From Aquimarina sp. (GTDB lineage: Bacteria > Bacteroidota > Bacteroidia > Flavobacteriales > Flavobacteriaceae), in the NCBI GenBank assembly GCA_002697475.1, contig NZVW01000003.1:1-11426 (forward strand): a DNA stretch of 11,426 nucleotides, given 5' to 3'. Below the pieces are notes generated by a model. The model ran no database searches. It worked only from the letters and a program-made list of their open reading frames with translations, and had not been told where the DNA came from. Of the stretch, positions 1-6,429 are shown piece after piece; within the stretch, counting starts at the first letter, position 1, and each line of letters starts with the position of its first letter. Position numbers and translations under genes: made by a program.

Positions 1-468
1 AATGCTGTTCTATATAATATATTTAACGTGATATATTTCACCTATTTACTTTCATTATATCGTAAGTATGTGATTAATTCCAAATATAAGGCGTACATAT
101 CTGTTTTTTTAATTTGTTATTTGGTCTCTTTTATATTAAATGGTTTTAGAGAAAATTATTTAAAAGAATTTCAAAGTATTCCTTACATACTGGCATCTTC
201 ATTTATTATTATGTCAGTAATATTTTACTTTATTGAAATACTTAATTCTGAAAGAGTTTTGAATATTAAGAAAAATCTTCTATTCTGGATAAGTGTAGGT
301 CTTTTGCTATACCATGTTGGAATTATTCCATTCAGAATAGTTAGAAATTATTATTCAAGTACCACAGATTTGTCCATTTTATTTATGATAAATGTTATCC
401 TAACTATATTGATGAATATCTGTTTCATTATTGGATTTATATGGAGCGACCGGAAACAGCCATACTAA
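1..468 (+). CDS. Multi-pass membrane protein, 5' end cut by window edge; possible sensor partner of the next kinase
   Basis: The reading frame is open from base 1, so the gene very likely begins outside the window; the GTG at 28 is an internal codon rather than a convincing start. The visible part is 155 residues with about five hydrophobic segments (near bases 16-60, 94-138, 180-243, 280-333 and 373-444), short charged loops and a basic C-terminus (DRKQPY). I do not recognise a named family, and there are no catalytic motifs. It overlaps the following histidine kinase by 28 bases, which implies translational coupling. Because that kinase has no sensory domain of its own, a role as membrane input module is a reasonable inference, but only from context. 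It could equally be an unrelated conserved membrane protein. The coding call is firm; the function is open. Confidence 0.75.
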   Translation, partial: NAVLYNIFNVIYFTYLLSLYRKYVINSKYKAYISVFLICYLVSFILNGFRENYLKEFQSIPYILASSFIIMSVIFYFIEILNSERVLNIKKNLLFWISVGLLLYHVGIIPFRIVRNYYSSTTDLSILFMINVILTILMNICFIIGFIWSDRKQPY

Positions 469-1241
469 TTGCAAGTTTAATACTTGTCGGCATAATTGTA
501 CTTATGATCTTTTTGTTTTTGATTTTTCAGAAACGAAAGAATATTTTGTTGCTACAACAACGTGAAGCAAAACAACAGTTTGAAAGAGCTATTGCGGAAA
601 CACAAATAGAAATACGAGAGGAAACCCTGCGCAATATCAGTTGGGAGCTACACGACAATATTGGTCAACTCCTTACACTGGCAAAAATACAGATTGGTAT
701 TGCGCAGGGGCATCCTGATAAACTCCAGGAAGTTACGGATACCATAACAAAAAGCTTAACTGAATTACGCTCTTTATCCAAACTAATTAACCCGGACGCC
801 ATTAAAAGCCTTTCGCTCAGCGAAGCTATACGATTAGAGATTGAACGTTTTAATCGCTTACAGTATATCGAAGCCTCCATGACAGCAAATAAGGAAGTTC
901 GAGCTCTTGATGGTCAGGAAGAGATTGTAATTTTTAGAATATTACAGGAGTTTTTTACCAACACGATTAAACATTCTAAAGCCTCAAAGCTTATAGTAGA
1001 TGCCAATTTTAGTAAAGATAAAATTATTATCAAAGCTGAAGATAATGGCGTCGGTTTCGATATCAACAATACCAAAACCAAACAAGGAATTGGTCTGGGC
1101 AATATTCAAAGCAGAGGTAAACTGATTGGTGCCGAAGTAGGTTTACATTCTGAAATCGGAAAAGGTACATCTATCAAGCTCGTGTATTATTATAAAGAAA
1201 CACCAGAAAACAAACCACCCCTTATTGAGGAAGAACCCTAG
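441..1241 (+). CDS. Sensor histidine kinase, HisKA_3/NarX type, single N-terminal membrane helix
   Basis: A membrane-anchored sensor kinase that would autophosphorylate on histidine and pass the phosphate to a NarL/FixJ-type regulator, here probably the one encoded just downstream. Residues 7-30 form one hydrophobic helix, followed by a basic stop-transfer (KRK) and a coiled-coil-like linker at about 33-62. The dimerisation/phosphoacceptor helix carries ELHDNIGQ, with His71 as the acceptor. The ATPase domain shows an N-box around 170-178 (ending TNTIKH), a G1 box DNGVGFD at 201-207 and a G2 box GIGLGNI at 216-222. At 266 residues it is short and has no PAS, HAMP, Cache or periplasmic domain. 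ATG 441 lies inside the preceding gene, and no later in-frame ATG would keep the helix. The stop codon sits in a small hairpin. The family call is very secure; the signal sensed is unknown. Confidence 0.93.
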   Translation: MERPETAILIASLILVGIIVLMIFLFLIFQKRKNILLLQQREAKQQFERAIAETQIEIREETLRNISWELHDNIGQLLTLAKIQIGIAQGHPDKLQEVTDTITKSLTELRSLSKLINPDAIKSLSLSEAIRLEIERFNRLQYIEASMTANKEVRALDGQEEIVIFRILQEFFTNTIKHSKASKLIVDANFSKDKIIIKAEDNGVGFDINNTKTKQGIGLGNIQSRGKLIGAEVGLHSEIGKGTSIKLVYYYKETPENKPPLIEEEP

Positions 1242-1252
1242 CAAAACTAGGG
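1236..1252 (+). other. Small hairpin containing the kinase stop codon
   Basis: A perfect 6-bp stem (CCCTAG / CTAGGG) with a five-base CAAAA loop includes the UAG stop codon of the kinase gene. No U-tract follows (the next bases are acttgaaac), so it is not a standard intrinsic terminator. It could weakly limit read-through into the response regulator or affect mRNA stability, or be chance. Confidence 0.3.
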
Positions 1253-1356
1253 ACTTGAAACTAATTTGATTTAATTTTGTAATAATAAAAGAAAGAAAAA
1301 CATTTGCAGCTAACGTAAATAAACATAACTCATTGATGAATATGACTGAGTAAAAG

Positions 1357-1379
1357 CCCCAAAACATAATGTTATAGGG
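1357..1379. promoter_or_regulatory. Imperfect 23-bp palindrome upstream of the response regulator
   Basis: The arms CCC..A.AACAT and ATGTT.T..GGG are symmetric about A1368, with nine of eleven position pairs matching. It ends 30 bases before the response-regulator start codon. A dimeric activator site (for example for the regulator itself) or a 5'-leader hairpin are both possible. A loose TAnnTTTG-type box lies further upstream at 1272-1279 (TAATTTTG), without a good -33 partner. The sequence is AT-rich, so chance symmetry cannot be excluded. Confidence 0.22.
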
Positions 1380-1409
1380 TCATAATCATCACTATCAAAA
1401 CACACAAAG

Positions 1410-2048
1410 ATGAAATACTCAGTAGTAATAGTAGAGGATCATATCCTATTATCCCAGGCTTTATCAGGGCTCGTAGATGGGTTCGAAAAGTTTAAGGTAC
1501 TCTACATCTGTAAAAACGGAAAAGAATTATTAACCCGATTTAAAGATCCTAAGAACATCCCGGATGTGGTGCTAATGGACATTAACATGCCCATAATGAA
1601 TGGACTGGAGACTACGGCAGTACTTAAAGAAGAATATCCACAAGTTAAAGTATTGGCATTATCCGTTGAAGAAGACGAAAAAACTATACTTAAAATGCTA
1701 AGAGCCGGAGCTAAAGGATATCTGCTTAAAGACACAGAAAAAAGCATACTTGAAAACGCACTTATTGAAGTACAGGAAACTGGATTTTATCACACAAAAA
1801 ACGTGACAAATTTACTTCTAGGCTCGCTTAACCCTAAAGAAGAAAATAAAGTAGCTCTTAAAGAACGTGAGCTGGAATTTATAAAACACGCCTGTACAGA
1901 AAAAACGTATAAAGAGATCGCCAGTGATATGTGTTTAAGCCCTAAAACCATAGAGGGATATCGGGATTCAATATTTGAAAAATTGAATCTAAAAAACAGA
2001 ACTGGTTTGGTAATTTATGCAATTAAAAACAAAATTTTTGTCCCTTAG
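1410..2048 (+). CDS. Response regulator, NarL/FixJ family (receiver + LuxR-type HTH)
   Basis: A cytoplasmic transcription factor controlled by phosphorylation. The receiver domain (about 3-122) has the acidic pair E9/D10, phosphoacceptor D57 (in VVLMDINMP), the conserved hydroxyl residue S85 and K107 in GYLLKD. The C-terminal LuxR/GerE helix-turn-helix (about 148-205) contains the typical KEIASDMCLSPKTIEGYRD stretch, where TIEGYR replaces the more common TVxxHR. The 212-residue length is normal for the family. It lies 168 bases after the HisKA_3 kinase in the same direction, which is the usual partner class, so cognate pairing is likely though not proven. The gap is long enough for its own promoter, and a palindrome sits just before the start. 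Target genes cannot be read from this window. Confidence 0.94.
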   Translation: MKYSVVIVEDHILLSQALSGLVDGFEKFKVLYICKNGKELLTRFKDPKNIPDVVLMDINMPIMNGLETTAVLKEEYPQVKVLALSVEEDEKTILKMLRAGAKGYLLKDTEKSILENALIEVQETGFYHTKNVTNLLLGSLNPKEENKVALKERELEFIKHACTEKTYKEIASDMCLSPKTIEGYRDSIFEKLNLKNRTGLVIYAIKNKIFVP

Positions 2049-2079
2049 TTTTATACACTCTGCATACTTAATATTCATT

Positions 2080-2096
2080 TTGGCGCGTTTATTGTA
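2080..2096 (+). promoter_or_regulatory. Sigma-54-like -24/-12 site upstream of rpoN
   Basis: The stretch reads TTGGCGCG, then four bases, then TTGTA. The GG at 2082-2083 and the GT at 2094-2095 are ten bases apart, the spacing of a sigma-54 promoter (GG-N10-GC). The -24 half is close to the consensus TTGGCACG. The -12 half has TTGT instead of TTGC, which weakens it. It lies about 140 bases upstream of rpoN itself. The overlapping TCATTTTG also resembles a housekeeping -7 box, so the call is ambiguous. Confidence 0.27.
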
Positions 2097-2114
2097 AAGG
2101 TCGAACATAACAGT

Positions 2115-2140
2115 TTGTAACTTTTAAGAAAAAGTTATGA
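2115..2140 (+). other. AU-rich hairpin between the response regulator and rpoN
   Basis: TAACTTTT (2118-2125) pairs with AAAAGTTA (2130-2137) across a four-base loop, and two wobble pairs plus one A-T pair can extend the stem to about 11 pairs. There is no U-tract on the plus-strand exit side (caaataaataacc), so terminator function for the response-regulator transcript is doubtful. It may be a leader structure or chance in AT-rich DNA. Confidence 0.22.
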
Positions 2141-2204
2141 CAAATAAATAACCTTTTATCAATAAACTAACCAACCAGCCTCTTATAAGTACTAGGTTTT
2201 TACT

Positions 2205-2212
2205 TATTTTTG
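2205..2212 (+). promoter_or_regulatory. Probable Bacteroidota -7 box for rpoN
   Basis: TATTTTTG matches the Bacteroidota -7 consensus TAnnTTTG exactly. It lies 25 bases before the rpoN start codon, giving a predicted short leader of about 20 nucleotides. No clear TTG/TTTG -33 element is visible about 19 bases upstream, so confidence is moderate. Confidence 0.4.
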
Positions 2213-2237
2213 TAGCTGTAGGAATATCGTCACTTAT

Positions 2238-3707
2238 ATGCTAAAGCAACAGTTAAACTTTAAACTTTCTCAGAAACTATCTCCACAGCAGATTCAGTTA
2301 ATGAAGCTGATTCAGCTACCGACTCAGGCTTTTGAACAAAAGTTAAAGCAAGAGTTAGAAGAAAACCCTGCATTAGATAGCGGGAAAGATCAGGCAGATG
2401 AATATGACTATGACTCTTATGACGAATATGATAACACAAGCTCTGATGAAGATTACGGGTCTGAATCTATAGAGACCGATATTAATGTTGATGAATACCT
2501 TAGCGACGATGAAATACCCAGCTATCGTTTAAGCTCCAATAATTACAGTTCTGATGACGAAGAAAAAAGTGTGCCTTACGCTTCAGGAACAAGTTTTCAT
2601 CAACATTTACAGGATCAATTAAATACGTATAGACTTAATGATGAGCAAAGAGCAATTGCTGAATTTCTTGTAGGTAGTATTGATGAAAGTGGTTACATTA
2701 GGAGATCGACACCTGATATCCTTGATGATCTTGCATTTACACAAAATGTGTATACTACTGAAGATGTTATTAAAGATGTATTTAAAATAGTGCATCAATT
2801 AGATCCTGCAGGGGTTGGGGCCAGGGATTTACAGGAATGTTTGCTTATTCAGCTGGAGCGAAAAGAAAAAACTATACCTATAAAACTGGCTACAGATATT
2901 ATCAGAACATCATTTGATCATTTTAGTAAAAAGCATTACGACAAGCTTTTAGCTAAATTTGATATCGATGAAGAAGATCTTAAAGACGCTATTGAAGAAA
3001 TAGAACACCTTAATCCTAAACCAGGAGGAACATACGCGGGAAACAATAGAATTATAGAGCATGTAGTCCCTGATTTTACAATCAGAATTGTTGACGGAGA
3101 ACTAGAACTTTCTCTTAATGGAAGAAATGCTCCTGAACTCCATGTTTCCAGAGAGTACAACAATATGTTACAGGCCTATAAAGTCAGTAAAGACAAGTCA
3201 AAATCTCAAAAGGATGCTGTGCTATTCATCAAACAAAAGCTTGATGCGGCTAAGTGGTTTATTGAAGCTGTCAAACAGAGACAACAAACTCTTTTTGTAA
3301 CCATGAGTGCAATAATGCATTATCAAGAGAGTTATTTCTTAACAGGAGACGAAAGAAACCTGAAGCCAATGATCCTCAAAGATATTGCAGATGAGATAGG
3401 AATGGATGTAAGTACTGTATCCAGAGTTGCCAATAGCAAATATGTGGATACCCCTTATGGAACCAAGCTCATAAAAGACTTCTTTTCAGAGTCTATGACC
3501 AATACTGATGGTGAAGAGGTTTCAACACGAGAAATAAAAAAAATACTGGAAATAACAATAGGCGAAGAAGACAAGAAAAAACCATTAACAGATGAAAAAC
3601 TTGCTTCCATTCTTAAAGAGAAAGGATATCCTATTGCCAGAAGAACTGTAGCTAAATATAGGGAACAACTTGATATACCTGTTGCCAGACTACGAAAGAA
3701 GATTTAA
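2238..3707 (+). CDS. rpoN: RNA polymerase sigma-54 factor
   Basis: The alternative sigma factor that directs RNA polymerase to -24/-12 promoters and needs an AAA+ enhancer-binding activator to open them. Residues 1-46 are the glutamine-rich region I, ending in ELEENPAL. Residues 47-110 are a very acidic region II, full of Asp, Glu, Ser and Tyr. The core-binding domain covers about 115-320 (start marked by RLNDEQ..IAEFLVGSID, then LDPAGVGARDLQECL). The DNA-binding helix-turn-helix is at about 380-408 (LKDIADEIGMDVSTVSRV). The signature RpoN box ARRTVAKYRE is at 467-476. The 489-residue length is full and no key part is missing. The next gene begins within its stop codon (TAATG), so the two are co-translated. 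No enhancer-binding activator is encoded in the window; the response regulator upstream is of the NarL type and is not a sigma-54 activator. Confidence 0.98.
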   Translation: MLKQQLNFKLSQKLSPQQIQLMKLIQLPTQAFEQKLKQELEENPALDSGKDQADEYDYDSYDEYDNTSSDEDYGSESIETDINVDEYLSDDEIPSYRLSSNNYSSDDEEKSVPYASGTSFHQHLQDQLNTYRLNDEQRAIAEFLVGSIDESGYIRRSTPDILDDLAFTQNVYTTEDVIKDVFKIVHQLDPAGVGARDLQECLLIQLERKEKTIPIKLATDIIRTSFDHFSKKHYDKLLAKFDIDEEDLKDAIEEIEHLNPKPGGTYAGNNRIIEHVVPDFTIRIVDGELELSLNGRNAPELHVSREYNNMLQAYKVSKDKSKSQKDAVLFIKQKLDAAKWFIEAVKQRQQTLFVTMSAIMHYQESYFLTGDERNLKPMILKDIADEIGMDVSTVSRVANSKYVDTPYGTKLIKDFFSESMTNTDGEEVSTREIKKILEITIGEEDKKKPLTDEKLASILKEKGYPIARRTVAKYREQLDIPVARLRKKI

Positions 3708-4312
3708 TGAACCTTTTTTTTAAAAGTTTTTCTTACATATTTCACCCCATTTTGATGCCATTAGCAGGAGCTGTAATCTACTTTGCTAATGCACCGCGCT
3801 ATATACCAGAAGAAGTTATAACCGCTAAGATTTTTGGTCTTGTAGTGATTACCATATTAACGCCTATAGTGCTGTTCTTTTTTTTAAAAAGTTCCGGAAC
3901 CATATCATCTCCTCACTTAGGAGAAATTAAACAAAGAAAAATACCATTACTACTTCAGTCTATTCTTTTGATTATAGTAATCAAACTGATTATTGATATC
4001 TACCACTATCCTGAATTATACTACTTTTTCCTGGGAACGTTGTTTTCATCTTTGAGTGCCATATTTGTGATATTTTTTAATATCAAAGCCAGTCTGCATA
4101 TGGTAGGTATTGCCTCTGTAACTATGTTTACAGTTGCTTTGAGTATTCATTTTGGTATTAACCTAACTCTTCTAATTGCAGCATTAATGGTTGTCAATGG
4201 CCTGGTTGCCAGTTCTCGACTGCATATGAATGCACATACTAATTTAGAATTAATATTAGGATTTCTAATAGGTGTTATTCCTCAACTTACTCTCGTAAAT
4301 CTCTGGTTATAA
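3707..4312 (+). CDS. PAP2-like integral membrane protein with a degenerate phosphatase signature
   Basis: A 201-residue inner membrane protein with about six hydrophobic helices. Its layout echoes type 2 phosphatidic acid phosphatases: a basic EIKQRKIP segment at 73-80 in the motif 1 position, KASLH at 127-131 where PSGH would sit, and SR-X5-H-X3-E at 170-181 where the family has SR-X5-H-X3-D. Motif 1 lacks the usual KX6RP form and motif 2 is altered, so lipid phosphatase activity is uncertain and this may be a non-catalytic relative. ATG 3707 shares a base with the rpoN stop codon, indicating operon expression with rpoN. The gene contains two runs of eight T (3714-3721 and 3878-3885). Its stop overlaps the stop of the convergent gene. 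The membrane-protein call is firm; the PAP2 relation is moderate. Confidence 0.72.
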   Translation: MNLFFKSFSYIFHPILMPLAGAVIYFANAPRYIPEEVITAKIFGLVVITILTPIVLFFFLKSSGTISSPHLGEIKQRKIPLLLQSILLIIVIKLIIDIYHYPELYYFFLGTLFSSLSAIFVIFFNIKASLHMVGIASVTMFTVALSIHFGINLTLLIAALMVVNGLVASSRLHMNAHTNLELILGFLIGVIPQLTLVNLWL

Positions 4313-5017
4313 AATGTAAAACATCAATCCAATTTTAAAAGGGTTGAGTCCTACTGTTTCACCGTTCTCAATGACAGCGTCATCAGTAAACAGTGGATTG
4401 ATATTATAATTAAAAAAGAAGTTTACGGTATTCCACCCAAACGACAATGTAGCAGCAATCCGCAACCTTTCTAATTCTGGCAGATCAGTTTGATTGAGTG
4501 TACCGGATCCATCAACAAATGCAGATTTAAAGTGATACAAATAACCGACTCGTACTCCGGCATAAACTCTATAAAACTTATGATCATCTGCAGTGGAGGT
4601 TCTCCATCTAAATTCCAAAGGAGCTTCTATAATATGTGTAGAAAAACGATTTCTATCATAATCTATTCCATCAAGACTACTGTATATGCTTTGATTAGTC
4701 CCATCTCGTTCTCCAATAAATAAACTTTGTCCATAAGAATTAAAAGAATAACCTATTCCCAGTCCTATAGCTACATTTCTACGCTTATTAATGGGCATAT
4801 CTCTAATAAAACCCATATGCAGACCACCAGATAATCCTGATTGATCAACTCCGGATGGTTTATTAAGAAGCAGGTTAAATGTAAAACCAAAATAAAATTG
4901 ATCTTCTCTATATAAAGAATCAATTGATTTTACGGTTAGCGAATCAGATTTCTGTATTTCCTGACTAAAAGTAATACCAAAACCTAAAAAGAGTATAACT
5001 AGTAGAATGTTTCTCAT
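4307..5017 (-). CDS. PorT/porin-family outer membrane beta-barrel protein
   Basis: An exported 236-residue protein. Residues 1-19 are a signal peptide (basic MRN, then a hydrophobic stretch, then TFSQ before the mature part). A short Ser/Asp-rich region follows, then alternating amphipathic strands rich in Gly, aromatic and hydrophobic residues, such as FYFGFTFNLLL, IGLGIGYSF, YAGVRVGYLYHF and FKIGLMFYIL. This pattern matches the small OMP_b-brl_2/PorT-type barrels of Bacteroidota. The specific function (type IX secretion partner, assembly factor or small porin) cannot be assigned. A terminator-like structure separates it from the exbD genes upstream, and a 22-bp palindrome with a -7-like box precedes its start, so it probably has its own promoter. 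It converges with the PAP2-like gene, and the two stop codons lie within TTATAA at 4307-4312. Confidence 0.8.
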   Translation of the reverse strand: MRNILLVILFLGFGITFSQEIQKSDSLTVKSIDSLYREDQFYFGFTFNLLLNKPSGVDQSGLSGGLHMGFIRDMPINKRRNVAIGLGIGYSFNSYGQSLFIGERDGTNQSIYSSLDGIDYDRNRFSTHIIEAPLEFRWRTSTADDHKFYRVYAGVRVGYLYHFKSAFVDGSGTLNQTDLPELERLRIAATLSFGWNTVNFFFNYNINPLFTDDAVIENGETVGLNPFKIGLMFYIL

Positions 5018-5024
5018 AATCCCA

Positions 5025-5047
5025 CTAAAATAAATGTATTTATTTTA
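5025..5047. promoter_or_regulatory. 22-bp palindrome with -7-like box before the outer membrane protein gene
   Basis: The arms TAAAATAAAT (5026-5035) and ATTTATTTTA (5038-5047) are perfect inverted copies around a central GT. On the minus strand the left part reads TATTTTAG (5032-5025), a one-mismatch version of the -7 consensus TAnnTTTG, seven bases before the start codon. A repressor-type operator over the promoter fits, but the composition is purely AT apart from the centre. Confidence 0.35.
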
Positions 5048-5056
5048 AAAAGTAGC

Positions 5057-5119
5057 AAAAAAATAATAAAGGTTACTACCTATCCATTGAGAATTCAAGA
5101 GATAAAATAATAACCTTTA
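5057..5119 (-). terminator. Probable intrinsic terminator after the second exbD pair
   Basis: On the minus strand TAAAGGTTA (5119-5111) pairs with TAACCTTTA (5075-5067), and two further pairs follow after one mismatch. A run rich in T (TTATTTTTTT, 5066-5057) comes next. The loop is long (about 29 bases) but holds a small inner TTGA/TCAA stem at 5087-5098. Its position just after the last exbD stop supports termination there. Confidence 0.5.
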
Positions 5120-5131
5120 AAATTTCAGATA

Positions 5132-5611
5132 TTAACGATTATTAGTTAACACATTACCCTGTCTTGTTGTATAATTAATCTTTAACGCATGAACATCTCG
5201 TAGCTCTTTTTTAACATCATGAACAATCCCCATGTTTGTTGTTTTATCAACTTTTAACGATGTTATCAGAAAAGGGACCAGTTGCTCTCTTGTTGCAGCC
5301 CTTTGTTCTAAAATAAATGGTTTAACATCTTCCAGGGTGGCAATCTTATCATTTAACTGAATAACTGCCTCGTTACCTATATTTTTATATCTGGAACTTG
5401 GTTTGCCCACGTAAATATCCATAACTAAATCTTTCTTTTCCAGTTTTTCCGTTTGATCTGCAACTGGGAGTTCGTTTTCAACCATTACAGTATGCTTTCT
5501 CATAACGGTTGCAACCATAAAAAAGAATAATAACATAAATACTATGTCCGGTAATGATGCCGTTGAAATTTCCGGTAAATCCCTAACGACTGCTTGCTTA
5601 AATTTTCCCAT
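5132..5611 (-). CDS. exbD: ExbD/TolR-family biopolymer transport protein, short type, second copy
   Basis: The stator partner of an ExbB-type proton channel, held in the inner membrane by one helix with its C-terminal domain in the periplasm. The cytoplasmic N-terminus (1-20) contains EISTASLP. The helix at about 21-42 begins with the conserved proton-path aspartate D22 (PDIVFMLLFFFMVATV). A periplasmic domain of about 115 residues ends ALKINYTTRQG. It has no cysteine. Its closest relative in the window is the 160-residue copy at 6430-6912, with an identical LPDIVFMLLFFFMVATVMR segment and very similar GKPSSRY and KKELR parts; I estimate about two thirds identity by eye. It follows the long exbD of its own pair by 13 bases and is followed by a terminator. 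It probably acts with the channel protein at 8128-8925. Confidence 0.93.
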   Translation of the reverse strand: MGKFKQAVVRDLPEISTASLPDIVFMLLFFFMVATVMRKHTVMVENELPVADQTEKLEKKDLVMDIYVGKPSSRYKNIGNEAVIQLNDKIATLEDVKPFILEQRAATREQLVPFLITSLKVDKTTNMGIVHDVKKELRDVHALKINYTTRQGNVLTNNR

Positions 5612-5624
5612 ATTCTCCTGTCTT

Positions 5625-6200
5625 TTATTGTTTAAGTTCTGCTTCAGATATTTTTTCAGGATACATCTCCTGAATAGTTTTAAGCTTATTTTTAATAGCT
5701 ATCTCTCCTGTTTTCGAGTATTGCAGCTTAAGTTCATCATATGATATATTAAATAGTCTCATAGACTCTCTATTTCTCAGTTGCCTGTACGCTCCCACTA
5801 ACTCATTTTGCACGTTTATATAAGCGTCATAACCAGTATCCCTATTGCTTCTCAGCGATATGATTGCCTTATCTGGATGAATTGACATATGAGCATCCTT
5901 AGCACCTTTACAATAATTACAGTCAGCACCATTATCTATAAAATTCATAGCAATACGTTTAAGCTCTGATAGCTTTCTTATCGTATCATTAATCATAATT
6001 TCGTCTTTGGAATTTAACTCTATTACCAATAAGTTTCGCTTAAGAATAAACCCTTCAGGTATATCATCCTTTGGGGGAGGTAATTTTCTATTGATTCCAG
6101 CTTCGGATTGAATAGTTGTGGTAATCAAAAAAAAGATGAGCAATAAAAATGCAATGTCTGCCATTGAACCGGCATTTACGGAAGGTCTTGATCTTCTCAT
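5625..6200 (-). CDS. exbD: ExbD/TolR-family protein, long type with periplasmic CxxC, second copy
   Basis: A 191-residue single-helix ExbD relative. A basic N-terminus (MRRSRP) leads into NAGSMADIAFLLLIFFLITT, with proton-path aspartate D15 at the start of the membrane helix (about 14-30). LPPP at 40-43 opens the periplasmic domain. An insert carries CNYC (C94 and C97), the only two cysteines in the protein. Then come KAIISLRSNR and QNELVGAYRQLRNRE, and a charged helical tail ending YPEKISEAELKQ. The long copy at 6936-7544 shares all these landmarks, so the two are paralogues from duplication of a long-plus-short pair. It starts 180 bases after the terminator of the first pair (6380-6408), so its transcription needs either read-through or a separate promoter; I found no convincing -7/-33 pair there. 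Confidence 0.92.
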   Translation of the reverse strand: MRRSRPSVNAGSMADIAFLLLIFFLITTTIQSEAGINRKLPPPKDDIPEGFILKRNLLVIELNSKDEIMINDTIRKLSELKRIAMNFIDNGADCNYCKGAKDAHMSIHPDKAIISLRSNRDTGYDAYINVQNELVGAYRQLRNRESMRLFNISYDELKLQYSKTGEIAIKNKLKTIQEMYPEKISEAELKQ

Positions 6201-6379
6201 AGTATATAAAATTTAGATAATTAATTACACTAATCATAAAGCAACTGTGGATACTAAAAGAATTCAGGGAGATTCCCGGTAGATCAGTCTAGTATGTTAC
6301 AATTACCTAAATTTTTGGAAGGCTAGAAAGATGGTTATAAAATTCAGAACAATACTTATGCCAAAAAATAATATGCAAC

Positions 6380-6408
6380 AAAAAAGGCTACCCGATTGGG
6401 TAGCCTTT
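6380..6408 (-). terminator. Strong intrinsic terminator between the two exbD pairs
   Basis: On the minus strand AAAGGCTACCC (6408-6398) pairs perfectly with GGGTAGCCTTT (6393-6383) around a four-base loop AATC. Three more T residues (6382-6380) extend the run to six. It starts 21 bases after the stop of the short exbD at 6430. The rest of the 6201-6429 gap shows only a small GGGA/TCCC inverted repeat (6267-6277). Confidence 0.85.
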
Positions 6409-6429
6409 CATTAAATTATAAGGAAGGTG

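Noticed and set aside
28..60. GTG at 28 as the start of the first membrane protein
   Set aside because: The frame continues open to base 1 with a hydrophobic sequence, and no promoter or start context is visible, so the gene is treated as truncated by the window edge.
4490..4723. Plus-strand 77-codon open frame inside the outer membrane protein gene
   Set aside because: It is fully antisense to a gene with a clear signal peptide and beta-strand pattern, and its own product shows no recognisable domain.
6331..6414. A 27-codon plus-strand frame starting at ATG 6331 between the two exbD pairs
   Set aside because: Its last third is the inverted repeat of the minus-strand terminator, it has no ribosome-binding or promoter signal, and its composition looks like ordinary spacer.
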